Part shown: positions 20,971 to 27,915 of the stretch, in pieces
How the letters are laid out: every line of letters begins with the position of its first letter
How positions within the stretch are numbered: position 1 is the first letter of the stretch
The notes under the pieces: model-generated
The model's database searches: none
Seen by the model: only the letters and a program-made list of their open reading frames with translations
Told to the model about the DNA's origin: nothing
Made by a program: the position numbers and the translations under genes
NCBI GenBank assembly: GCA_963699535.1
Contig: CAVOUJ010000016.1
Span: 62,001-126,000, forward strand
Source of the DNA: VBDM01 sp963699535
Lineage (GTDB): Bacteria > Pseudomonadota > Gammaproteobacteria > Burkholderiales > SG8-39
Direction: 5' to 3'
DNA length: 64,000 nucleotides

Positions 20971-21033
20971 GTTAGGTCGAGGTGTCCACTTTATCGAATG
21001 AGGTTCCGAGTCGGGTGCAGCGAAGGGTTAGGC
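20971..21033 (-). other. Truncated attC-like end of integron cassette array
   Basis: GTTAGGC at 21027-21033 (GCCTAAC on the minus strand) stands 15 bases after the stop of the lipoprotein cassette, where the R'' core of its attC is expected. Another core-like heptamer, GTTAGGT, is at 20971-20977. No matching full hairpin follows, so the distal attC is probably degenerate or deleted. It marks the junction of cassette DNA with the chromosome. Confidence 0.4.
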
Positions 21034-21048
21034 GGCATTGTGGCTGGC

Positions 21049-21357
21049 CTACTTGGCGAACGGCTCATTGCCGACAAATGCGATGGGCACTGCAAGACCA
21101 GAATGGGCAATGGCGATGCTTGCTTCCTCGAACCGTCGCGCAGAGACACCTGGTGCGGCTTGGAGGTGAATGGCCTGCAAGTTCGGCATAGAGCGAAGCT
21201 CCGCGATGAGCTGCTCGGTCGATGACACACTCTTGCCGGAAACAGTGAACTCGCGTGATTCCACTAGCACTTTGGTGGCAACGGGAGCAGGCTTTGGTTG
21301 GCACGAAGCCGTGGCGATTGCGAACACCGCGAGCAGACCGACACGTAGTACGTTCAT
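21049..21357 (-). CDS. Gene cassette ORF: small exported protein, possible lipoprotein
   Basis: 102 residues with an N-terminal hydrophobic signal (LRVGLLAVFAIATASC) ending in a Cys that could be a lipidation site, though the lipobox is not ideal. The rest (TEQLIAELRSMPNLQAIHL...IAIAHSGLAVPIAFVG) vaguely recalls the periplasmic fold of ExbD/TolR, at low certainty. The ATG lies three bases after an attC core (GTTAGAC), the usual spacing in integron cassettes. Base composition is less GC-rich than the chromosome. Function unknown. Confidence 0.6.
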   Translation of the reverse strand: MNVLRVGLLAVFAIATASCQPKPAPVATKVLVESREFTVSGKSVSSTEQLIAELRSMPNLQAIHLQAAPGVSARRFEEASIAIAHSGLAVPIAFVGNEPFAK

Positions 21358-21360
21358 GCC

Positions 21361-21450
21361 GTCTAACGTTCGCGCCCAACCGCGCGCGACTGCGATGATT
21401 GGCCGAAGTGCACCGCTTCACGCGCGTCGGTTTGGGGCGCGGTGTTAGGC
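21361..21450 (-). repeat. attC recombination site of an integron cassette
   Basis: A 90-base imperfect palindrome bounded by GTCTAAC (21361-21367) and GTTAGGC (21444-21450), fitting the RYYYAAC and GTTRRRY cores. The inner arms CGCGCCCAACCGCGCGCG and CGCGCGTCGGTTTGGGGCGCG pair with a few bulged bases, the hallmark of a folded attC. It sits between two minus-strand ORFs: the upstream ORF ends one base before it and the next starts three bases after it. No integrase gene is nearby. Confidence 0.75.
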
Positions 21451-21451
21451 G

Positions 21452-21886
21452 TCATTCTGCGATGAGCTTTGCTGCAATTGTGTCAAGCGCACTGAGAGCG
21501 GGGAAACGCTCCAAATTCGCAAGTGCATCACCGACTGCGACGTACTCAAAGCCCTTGTCATCGTAAATCCCGCTCGCGCGCACGAGGACGGTGTACTCGC
21601 TTTCAAGCAGCAACTTGGCGTCGGAAGGGAGCTCGTCGTATGACTTCTTGAGGTCGTGGCCGTACTGCTCTTTGACCTCTGCCCGAGACTTCGACTGAAG
21701 ATGCTTCGCCTTCAGTTCGAGTTCGATGGCGCGACATAGTAGGAAATACGGGACGGGGCTGTACACGCCCCCGGTAGTGAAGGAGCGTCGACAGTGGAGG
21801 TATTGAACCGCGTACTCGTGAAAGAGCACTGGCGACACGTTTACCCGAAAGGTGCCAACCTTAGCGTTAATGACGTGGGCGGCCAT
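21452..21886 (-). CDS. Gene cassette ORF, HEPN-like helical protein of unknown function
   Basis: 144 residues, no signal peptide, mostly helical. The segment YFLLCRAIELELKAKHL followed by YGHDLKKSYDEL resembles HEPN-domain proteins (AxELxLKA...HDL), a group with RNases and toxins, but no RX4-6H catalytic motif is certain. The start lies 16 bases after GTTAGGC (21902-21908 on minus), and the stop lies one base before the next attC, so it forms a complete cassette. Markedly lower GC and different codon use from its surroundings. Function unknown. Confidence 0.6.
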   Translation of the reverse strand: MAAHVINAKVGTFRVNVSPVLFHEYAVQYLHCRRSFTTGGVYSPVPYFLLCRAIELELKAKHLQSKSRAEVKEQYGHDLKKSYDELPSDAKLLLESEYTVLVRASGIYDDKGFEYVAVGDALANLERFPALSALDTIAAKLIAE

Positions 21887-21901
21887 ATCTCATTCCTTGA
21901 C

Positions 21902-21917
21902 GCCTAACGAATGAAAG
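21902..21917 (-). other. attC or attI core interrupted by an IS1111-type element
   Basis: GCCTAAC at 21902-21908 reads GTTAGGC on the minus strand, the recombination core preceding the HEPN-like cassette. Only nine bases later the terminal repeat of the insertion sequence begins, so the rest of this site has been separated. The missing part was not recognised beyond 23244. Confidence 0.5.
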
Positions 21918-22009
21918 GGACTTCCCCTACTCGAAGCGGGTTTGAGCCCGCACGGCATCGAAGTGCCAAGATTGAGTTTGCGTGTTCAATCTGAACGAGA
22001 GGGGAAGTC

Positions 22010-23015
22010 ATGGAGAAGGTTACTACCGTGGGGATCGATTTGGCAAAGCGGGTGTTCGCGCTGCACGGTGTGGACGGTGCGGGGCGAGTGGGGCTGAGGA
22101 AGACCGTGAGGCGCGAGCAGCTCATGCAAACCATTGCGGCCTTGCCGCCGTGCCTGATCGGGATGGAAGCGTGCTCCGGGGCGCACGAATGGGCGCGACG
22201 GTTTCAGGAGTTCGGACATACGGTGCGGCTGATGGCACCGGTGTTCGTGGCCCCTTACAGGAAGAGCGGCAAGAACGACGGCAACGATGCCGAGGCGATC
22301 TGCGAGGCGGTGGCACGGCCCAACATGAGGTTCGTGCCCATCAAGAGCAGCGAGCAGCAGGCGGTGTTGGCCTTGCACCGTGTGCGCCAGGGCTGGATCG
22401 AGGAGCGCACCGCGACCATCAATCGGCTGCGCGCGCTACTGACTGAGTTCGGGATCGTGTTGCCCAACCGCGCGCAGCATGTGCGCCGCGGGGCGAGTGC
22501 TGCCGCCGAGGCTCTGCCTGAACTCGCACGCCGGGCGGTGCAGGAGTTGCGTGCCCATCTGGCATTACTCGATGAGCGCATCGGCGCCTACGACCGGGAG
22601 CTCGCAAGCCCAGGCTCGGCAAAGCGAGGCGGCGCAACGCCTGATGCAGATCCGCGGCATCGGACCCCTCACTGCGGTGGCGATCGTCGCCACGGTCGGT
22701 AATGCACGTGACTTTCGCTCCGGTCGGCAGTTCGCGGCTTGGCTGGGCCTGACCCCGCGCCAGCATTCCTCCGGCGGCAAGACGCGCCTTGGGCACATCA
22801 GCCGGCGCGGCGATGCGTACTTGCGCTGCCTGCTGGTGCAGGGGGCGCGCTCGGTGCTGCTGACTGCGATGCGCCACGCGATCGCCTGTCGCGCTGGGTC
22901 CTGTCGGTGCAGGCGCGTCGCGGCTACCACAAGGCGCTGGTGGCGATTGCCGCCAAGAACGCGCGCATCACCTGGGCACTCCTCGAGCAAGAATCAGACG
23001 CTGCAAACCGTCTGA
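22010..23015 (+). pseudogene. IS1111-type transposase, frameshifted
   Basis: N-terminal DEDD domain from ATG 22010: GIDLAKRVFALHG (Asp), GMEACSGAHEWARRF (Glu), YRKSGKNDGNDAEAICEAV (Asp pair). The C-terminal Transposase_20 part continues in the next frame (LMQIRGIGPLTAVAIVATVG, LTPRQHSSGGKTRLGHISRR) after one extra base near 22603. A further frame change near 22885-22895 gives LSRWVLSVQARRGYHKALVAIAAKN. A third slip may lie near the end, so the stop at 23015 is uncertain. As written the enzyme would be inactive; correction of two or three bases restores it. The start has the strong site AGAGGGGAAGTC, which overlaps sequence repeated in the element's end. Confidence 0.8.
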
Positions 23016-23244
23016 CTGGGAACACTTCTACCCGTCAAAGACTGCAACCGTTGATGACACACAGGTCAGACCGGCGTTCGGACACTCCGATGATTTCGGC
23101 GGCAGCAACACCATGCCGACTAACGTATGGGAACCGGACGCGCGGCTTTCATCAGGGCCAGAGCAATCCATCGCTCACAAACAGGCCGGTTATAGTCACG
23201 CAGTCCTTCCTGTGCTCATCCACCTTGCAGTTCCGGGGAAGTCC
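23016..23244 (+). ncRNA. Predicted bridge RNA (seekRNA) region of the IS1111 element
   Basis: This stretch between transposase and right inverted repeat has no convincing ORF and is where IS1111-group elements encode the RNA that selects the target. At 23115-23130 it carries a 16-base string with the core CTAACG that matches the insertion flank at 21899-21914 in 12 of 16 places. That is what a target guide would look like, and supports the assignment. RNA ends, fold and expression are not known. Confidence 0.4.
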
Positions 23245-23378
23245 TTATAGTGAAATCATCTTCCGAAAAACCATCTAATCTGGCGTCTGAGTTTACGCTT
23301 CTCGGAAATACTCCGCCAAATCAACGTTGTCTGCGTTGGGTCTAGGATTTTAGTCCCTGATAGATTGCACACGGACAA

Positions 23379-24280
23379 TCAAGTATTTGATTTGCCTGGG
23401 GGTGAAACCTTGCGAGACTGCAACAGCGCTTCGATCTCCCTCGCCGCCTCCGGCTTCAGCGTTCCCTTCGCGAGCGCGATCGGAACGGTGCGCAGGCTGA
23501 GCAGGCGATAGAGTTCGAGCGATTCCGGCGCTTCTTTCGCGAGCACCTCGAGGTGCCTGCGGATGGTGCCCACATCGCCGCGCGCGATGACGCTCCCCAG
23601 GGCGCCCGCCGCACCGAGCTGCTCGACGTTGTCCACGGTGCCGCGCAGGAGCGGCAGCAGAGCGCGCAGCGCGTCGCGCTCGGCGATGCCGAGCTTCCCC
23701 CACAGCGCGACCGTCTCCTGCGATCAAGCGCGACTGCAAAAGCTCCCGAGAAATTCGCCGCGACGTGATAGAGCGCGCGCCCGCCTTCGGGCAGGCGAAA
23801 GGGCCGCGCGCCGATCGCGCGCGCAAGGCGCTCGAGTTTCCTCGCGAGCGCGTCGCGGACCCGCGATCGCGACCGCGCAGCCGCGCAGGTCGAACGACTT
23901 CCCCGGCTCGCCGAACATGCGCAAGGGATGAAAGCCCGCCGGCGAGCGCACCGTCGGCGGACGACTTTCCGCGAGCACGTCGAGCTCGGCCGCACCGCTC
24001 GTATGCACGCACGCCGCTCCTGCGCGCCAGCGGATGCCCGATGCGACCGGCTCGATCGCGTCGTCGGGCACGGTGAGGAAAACGAGATCGCAGCGGTCGG
24101 CGACTTCCTGAGGCGTCGCAGCGCGCGCGCCGCACGCGCCTCGCGAGCTTCCTCGCGGAAGCGGCGCTGCGGCTCGCCACGGCGACGACTCGGCAGCCGG
24201 CCCGCGCGAAGACTCAGCGCGAGTCCCGTTCCGACTCTGCCCGCTCCTATGAAGCCCAGTGTGCTTTTCACGCGCGGCAT
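23379..24280 (-). pseudogene. DUF2520 / Rossmann-fold NADP-binding protein, at least four frameshifts
   Basis: Pieces of one protein appear in order on the minus strand but in changing frames: LGFIGAGRVGTGLALSL (from 24268), CRVVAVASRSAASARKLA, ATPQEVADRCDLVFLTVPDD with HTSGAAELDVL and AGFHPLRMFG, then LEGGRALYHVAANFSGAFAVAL, and finally VDNVEQLGAAGALGSVIARGD to the end. This is the pattern of DUF2520 proteins (F420/NADP oxidoreductase-like N-terminal domain, helical C-terminal domain). No function is known for the family. Similarity persists across each break, so sequence error is possible. Confidence 0.7.
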
Positions 24281-24431
24281 ATTGCCGGCCATTGTACGAG
24301 CAGCTGTCGCTTGCCGAGCGACAGACGCGATCGATTTTCGCTCGCCGGGTCAACCTTCGCAGCGCACTCGCGTTATTGGGTTCATGTCCGCAGCAAGGGA
24401 CATTTCTTTCAACAACTGGTGAGGAATCGAA

Positions 24432-24677
24432 ATGAAGAAGCTGATCGCAATTCTCGTCGCAGCCGCGTTCGCCGGCACAGCGCTCAACGCCGCCGCTCAG
24501 ATGCAAAAAGGCACCCCCGCGGCGCCCGCCGAAAAGGCCACGCCGGCGACCCCGGCGCAGCCCGCCAAGGCGAAGGCCGGCGAAACCAAGAAGAGCAAGG
24601 CCAAGGGCGAAAAGAAGGCCAAGACCAGCTCGAAGTCCAAGGCCGACACGAAGGCCAAGACCGAATCGAAGAGCTAA
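24432..24677 (+). CDS. Small exported Ala/Lys-rich protein
   Basis: 81 residues: a clear signal peptide MKKLIAILVAAAFAGTALNA ending AAAQ, then a low-complexity tail of Ala/Pro followed by Lys/Ser/Ala repeats (KAKTSSKSKADTKAKTESKS). GAGG lies eight bases before the ATG and a strong terminator follows, so it is a real monocistronic gene. Similar Lys-rich small periplasmic proteins occur in Burkholderiales without assigned function. The basic tail could bind nucleic acid, cell-wall anions or LPS; this is speculation. Confidence 0.7.
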   Translation: MKKLIAILVAAAFAGTALNAAAQMQKGTPAAPAEKATPATPAQPAKAKAGETKKSKAKGEKKAKTSSKSKADTKAKTESKS

Positions 24678-24712
24678 AGGCGTAGTCGGCCTGCACCAGG
24701 CCGAGCAGGACC

Positions 24713-24746
24713 AAAAAGGCGGGAACTTCCCCGCCTTTTTGTTTTT
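24713..24746 (+). terminator. Rho-independent terminator
   Basis: AAAAAGGCGGG and CCCGCCTTTTT form an 11-pair stem with a short loop, followed by GTTTTT. It lies 36 bases after the small Lys-rich gene, and the A/T symmetry could let it act in both directions. Confidence 0.85.
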
Positions 24747-24856
24747 CGGCGCGCCTTCGGGATAGAATCGCGCTCCTGACCGGGCCGGGATCGCTTGAAT
24801 TCCCGCCAGGGCGGCCCCATCTCGCGGCCAGGTCTTCCAGGCACGGAGGCAAAGAA

Positions 24857-25726
24857 ATGAAGCGCATCGTCCTCTACCTCGCCACCAACTTCGCGATCGT
24901 CATCGTGCTGTCGGTGATCCTGAACGCCGTCGGCGCGAACCGGTTCCTCACGGAAAGCGGGCTCAACATCGAGACGCTGCTCATGTTCTCGCTGATCGTC
25001 GGCTTCGGCGGATCGATCATCTCGCTCCTCATCTCCAAGCCGATCGCCAAATGGACCACCGGAGCGCACGTGATCGACGCACCCGAAGGCGCGCACGAGC
25101 GCTGGCTGGTGGACACGGTGAAGCGCCTCGCCGACAAGGCCGGAATCGGCATGCCGGAAGTGGCGGTTTACGAAGGCGAGCCGAACGCGTTCGCGACGGG
25201 CGCCTTCAAGAACTCGGCGCTGGTCGCGGTTTCGACCGGCCTGCTCCAGTCGATGAATCGCGACGAAATCGAGGCGGTGCTCGGCCACGAGATCTCCCAC
25301 GTCGCCAACGGCGACATGGTCACGCTCACCCTGATCCAGGGCGTGGTCAACACCTTCGTCGTCTTCCTCGCCCGCGTCGTCGGCTACGTCGTCGACAAGG
25401 CGGTGTTCCGCACCGAGCGCGGGATCGGTCCGGGCTTCTACATCACGGTCATCGTGTGCGAAATCGTCTTCGGCATCCTCGCTTCGATCATCGTCTTCTA
25501 CTTCTCCCGCCAGCGCGAGTTCCGTGCCGACGCGGGCTCGGCGAGGCTGCTCGGCACCCCGCAGCCGATGATCGGCGCGCTCAGGCGCCTCGGCGGCCTC
25601 GCGGCGGGCGAGCTGCCCAAGTCGTTCGCCGCGTCGGGCATCAGCGGGCGGCCCGGCTGGATGGCGCTCTTCTCCAGCCACCCGCCGATCGAGGTGCGCA
25701 TCGCCGCGCTCCAGGGACGCAGCTAG
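24857..25726 (+). CDS. htpX: Membrane zinc protease HtpX
   Basis: A 289-residue M48 family integral-membrane protease for misfolded membrane proteins. Two N-terminal helices (4-24, 37-57), catalytic zinc motif HEISH (~143), two more helices (~150-175, ~190-215) and third zinc ligand Glu in RQREFRADAGSA (~220) match E. coli HtpX in order and length. GGAGG lies nine bases before the ATG. In many bacteria HtpX is heat-shock controlled; no sigma-32 site was recognised here. Confidence 0.96.
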   Translation: MKRIVLYLATNFAIVIVLSVILNAVGANRFLTESGLNIETLLMFSLIVGFGGSIISLLISKPIAKWTTGAHVIDAPEGAHERWLVDTVKRLADKAGIGMPEVAVYEGEPNAFATGAFKNSALVAVSTGLLQSMNRDEIEAVLGHEISHVANGDMVTLTLIQGVVNTFVVFLARVVGYVVDKAVFRTERGIGPGFYITVIVCEIVFGILASIIVFYFSRQREFRADAGSARLLGTPQPMIGALRRLGGLAAGELPKSFAASGISGRPGWMALFSSHPPIEVRIAALQGRS

Positions 25727-25798
25727 AAACCGAAGCCCGTAGCGTGCGCCACACGCACGCACCATCTCGATGGCCCTCGTGCGCAGGGCGCGCTGAAG

Positions 25799-27178
25799 CT
25801 ACAGCGGGTTCTTCGGCGTGATCGCGAAGAAGCCGTGCAGCTCTCCGTGGGTGCGAGGACTATCCACCCGTGAGAGCGAGAACACGACGTAGGATCTTCG
25901 GGTAGCAGTCACAGCCGCGCTGCTTCCCTCCACGTCGACCGCGGCGAGATCGAGCCGGCTCCCGTCCGCCCGGATCGCGATCTCGCCTTCGATCCGCCCG
26001 CCGGTTACCAGGATCGTCGAGCCGCGGGCGTACAGACCGGTCTTGCCGCCTCCGATGCGGCTGTCTTCGATCTCGACTTCCGAATCGAGCACACGCAGCT
26101 CCCGCACTACCGAGTTGCGGATGAGAACCTGCTTGCAGCCGTCCAGCGTCAGGCTGTCGTACTCGCCTTCGAATACCCGCGAGCTCGTACGCGAGCACAA
26201 ACGATTACCCCGGTACTCCAGCGAAACCGTCTCCCCCGGCGCCGCACGCGGCAATCCACCGTTGAGGAACGGCTCAAGCGCAGCGCGGAACGCCTCGGGC
26301 GTCTGCAGCATGGGTTCGTGCTCGGCGCGCTCGATCACCGTCAGCCTCGCGTTCGGGAGCTTTGCGGCGAGCACCCTGCCGGTGCGAATCGGCGCGATCG
26401 TATCTTTTCCGCCCCAGATGATGAGCGTCTCGGCGCGAATTCTCGGTGCAACCGGACGCAGGTCTTCGGACACGACGGCGAACCCGGCGATCTTCGCCGG
26501 ATCGCCGCCAAGGAATTTCTGGCGCATCTCCGGGTTCGTAAGGATCACCTGCGAGTCGAAGCGTATCCGCTCCGCCGTTCCAATGAGCTTGCGCGCGAGC
26601 CAGGCGAGACCCTCGAGCGGATCGACCGCGGATGGAACAGACTCCAGCCCTACGTGCGCGAGATAGAAGTTGGTGAGCGAATTCCGGTGCAGCACTCCCG
26701 CCGAGGAGACCACCACCAGCTGCTGCACGTCGTCCGGGTATTCGGCGGCATAGCGCAGCGACGCGACCGCGCCCATCGAGTGCCCCACCAGTACGAAGGG
26801 ACGCTTCAGAAAGCGATCGGCGACATACTTGAGAACGCGGGCGTAGTTCATCGGCGAGTAAAGAACATTCGCCTTGTCCGATTGCCCGAAACCGGGCAGA
26901 TCCACCGCGATCACGTGAAAGGATTTGCTCAGCCATCCGATGTGGTCGCGGTAATCGCGCGCGCCCTCCCGGCCGATGCCGTGCACGAGCAGGATTCCGC
27001 GCGCATTGCCGTAGCCGGCCTCATAGACGACCACGCGGCCGCTGAAGACGGGCTCGTCGACGCGGTGGGCTTCCATGCCCGGAACGCCCTGTTCCGGCGA
27101 AGCGGCCCCATAGGCCGCGGGCGCGAGACCCACCACAGCCAAGCACAGGCACCATGGAATCGGGGATGAAAGGGACAC
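25799..27178 (-). CDS. Exported alpha/beta hydrolase with C-terminal beta-helix-like extension
   Basis: A 459-residue secreted protein starting at GTG 27178 (AAGGCGG upstream). Signal peptide ~1-25; alpha/beta hydrolase ~45-305 with HGIGREG, nucleophile GHSMG (~130), Asp in WGGKD and His in RAEHEP. After residue ~310 comes a stretch with a regular alternation of short beta strands (LTLDGCKQVLIRNSVVREL, LDSEVEIEDSRIGGG, GLYARGSTILVTGGRIEG) that looks like a right-handed parallel beta-helix. The fusion is unusual. It may be an esterase or dehalogenase-like enzyme with a binding tail; substrate unknown. It stands divergent to the iorAB-like operon. Confidence 0.78.
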   Translation of the reverse strand: MSLSSPIPWCLCLAVVGLAPAAYGAASPEQGVPGMEAHRVDEPVFSGRVVVYEAGYGNARGILLVHGIGREGARDYRDHIGWLSKSFHVIAVDLPGFGQSDKANVLYSPMNYARVLKYVADRFLKRPFVLVGHSMGAVASLRYAAEYPDDVQQLVVVSSAGVLHRNSLTNFYLAHVGLESVPSAVDPLEGLAWLARKLIGTAERIRFDSQVILTNPEMRQKFLGGDPAKIAGFAVVSEDLRPVAPRIRAETLIIWGGKDTIAPIRTGRVLAAKLPNARLTVIERAEHEPMLQTPEAFRAALEPFLNGGLPRAAPGETVSLEYRGNRLCSRTSSRVFEGEYDSLTLDGCKQVLIRNSVVRELRVLDSEVEIEDSRIGGGKTGLYARGSTILVTGGRIEGEIAIRADGSRLDLAAVDVEGSSAAVTATRRSYVVFSLSRVDSPRTHGELHGFFAITPKNPL

Positions 27179-27440
27179 TATCCGCCTTCGAACGCGTAGA
27201 GGCCGTCCTTGTTCCTCGCGAAGCGGCCTGACCTGCGACGCGCCTCGAGGTCGATCCCCGTCTCACGCACGCTTGCCTTTCACGCCGTGCCGACTGCTTC
27301 CTCGTCGAATCAACGGCGTATCCTACCACCGCGCCTCGGGCGGCCATCGCGTTGCGCCGCCTATGTCACGGGACTACACTGTTTCCGCAAAATCCAACGG
27401 CCCGGTTCCCGCGCGGGCCGCACCCACTCGAGGAGGTTCC

Positions 27441-27905
27441 ATGGCAAGCATCAAGTTCGCCGTCGACGGCAAAGCCGTGACGGTCAACGCCGATCCGAAC
27501 ATGCCGCTCCTGTACGCTCTGCGCAACGATCTGGAGATGGGCAATCCGCATTTCGGCTGCGGTCTGGCGCAATGCGGTGCGTGCACCGTGCATCTGAACG
27601 GCGAGCCCGTGCGGTCCTGTGTGATGCCGCTATCGTCGGTCGCAGGGAAAACGGTGACGACGCTCAAAGGCCTCGGGACTCCGAAGAAACCGCATCCTCT
27701 CCAGGCGGCGTTCGTCGAGGAGCAGGTGCCGCAGTGCGGCTACTGCGTCAACGGCTGGATCATGACCGCGGCGGCGTTCCTCAAGAAGAACCCGAAGGCG
27801 AGCGATGCGCAGGTGCGCGAGGCGCTCGCCGGACTCAAATGCCGCTGCGGAACGCACGTCTCCATCCTGCGCGCGATCAAGCGCGCTCAACAGCAGATGG
27901 CCTGA
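27441..27905 (+). CDS. 2Fe-2S subunit of a xanthine-oxidase-family hydroxylase (IorA-like)
   Basis: 154 residues. A plant-type [2Fe-2S] domain with cysteines in FGCGLAQCGACTVHLNG (~40-60) and a second four-helix [2Fe-2S] domain with CGYCVNGWI (~98) and CRCGTH (~133). This is the small subunit of molybdenum hydroxylases such as isoquinoline 1-oxidoreductase. AGGAGG six bases upstream fixes ATG 27441. It is followed by the molybdopterin subunit eleven bases later, and no FAD subunit is present, the two-subunit form that passes electrons to a membrane or periplasmic acceptor. Confidence 0.93.
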   Translation: MASIKFAVDGKAVTVNADPNMPLLYALRNDLEMGNPHFGCGLAQCGACTVHLNGEPVRSCVMPLSSVAGKTVTTLKGLGTPKKPHPLQAAFVEEQVPQCGYCVNGWIMTAAAFLKKNPKASDAQVREALAGLKCRCGTHVSILRAIKRAQQQMA

Positions 27906-27915
27906 GGGGACGATC

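Larger units (their letters stand above)
21918..23244 (+). mobile_element. IS110-family insertion sequence of the IS1111 (attC-targeting) type
   Basis: About 1.33 kb bounded by perfect 10-base inverted repeats GGACTTCCCC (21918-21927) and GGGGAAGTCC (23235-23244). It holds a DEDD-type IS110/IS1111 transposase with about 90 bases upstream and about 230 non-coding bases downstream, the layout of the IS1111 group. The left end lies nine bases from an attC core. IS1111 relatives that insert specifically in attC sites are known. Exact ends may be a few bases outside, because IS1111 repeats are subterminal. Confidence 0.8.

Noticed and set aside
23245..23378. Search for the other half of the interrupted attC or an attI site
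   Set aside because: No core-and-hairpin combination found; GTTGGGT near 23333 alone is not enough to call a site.
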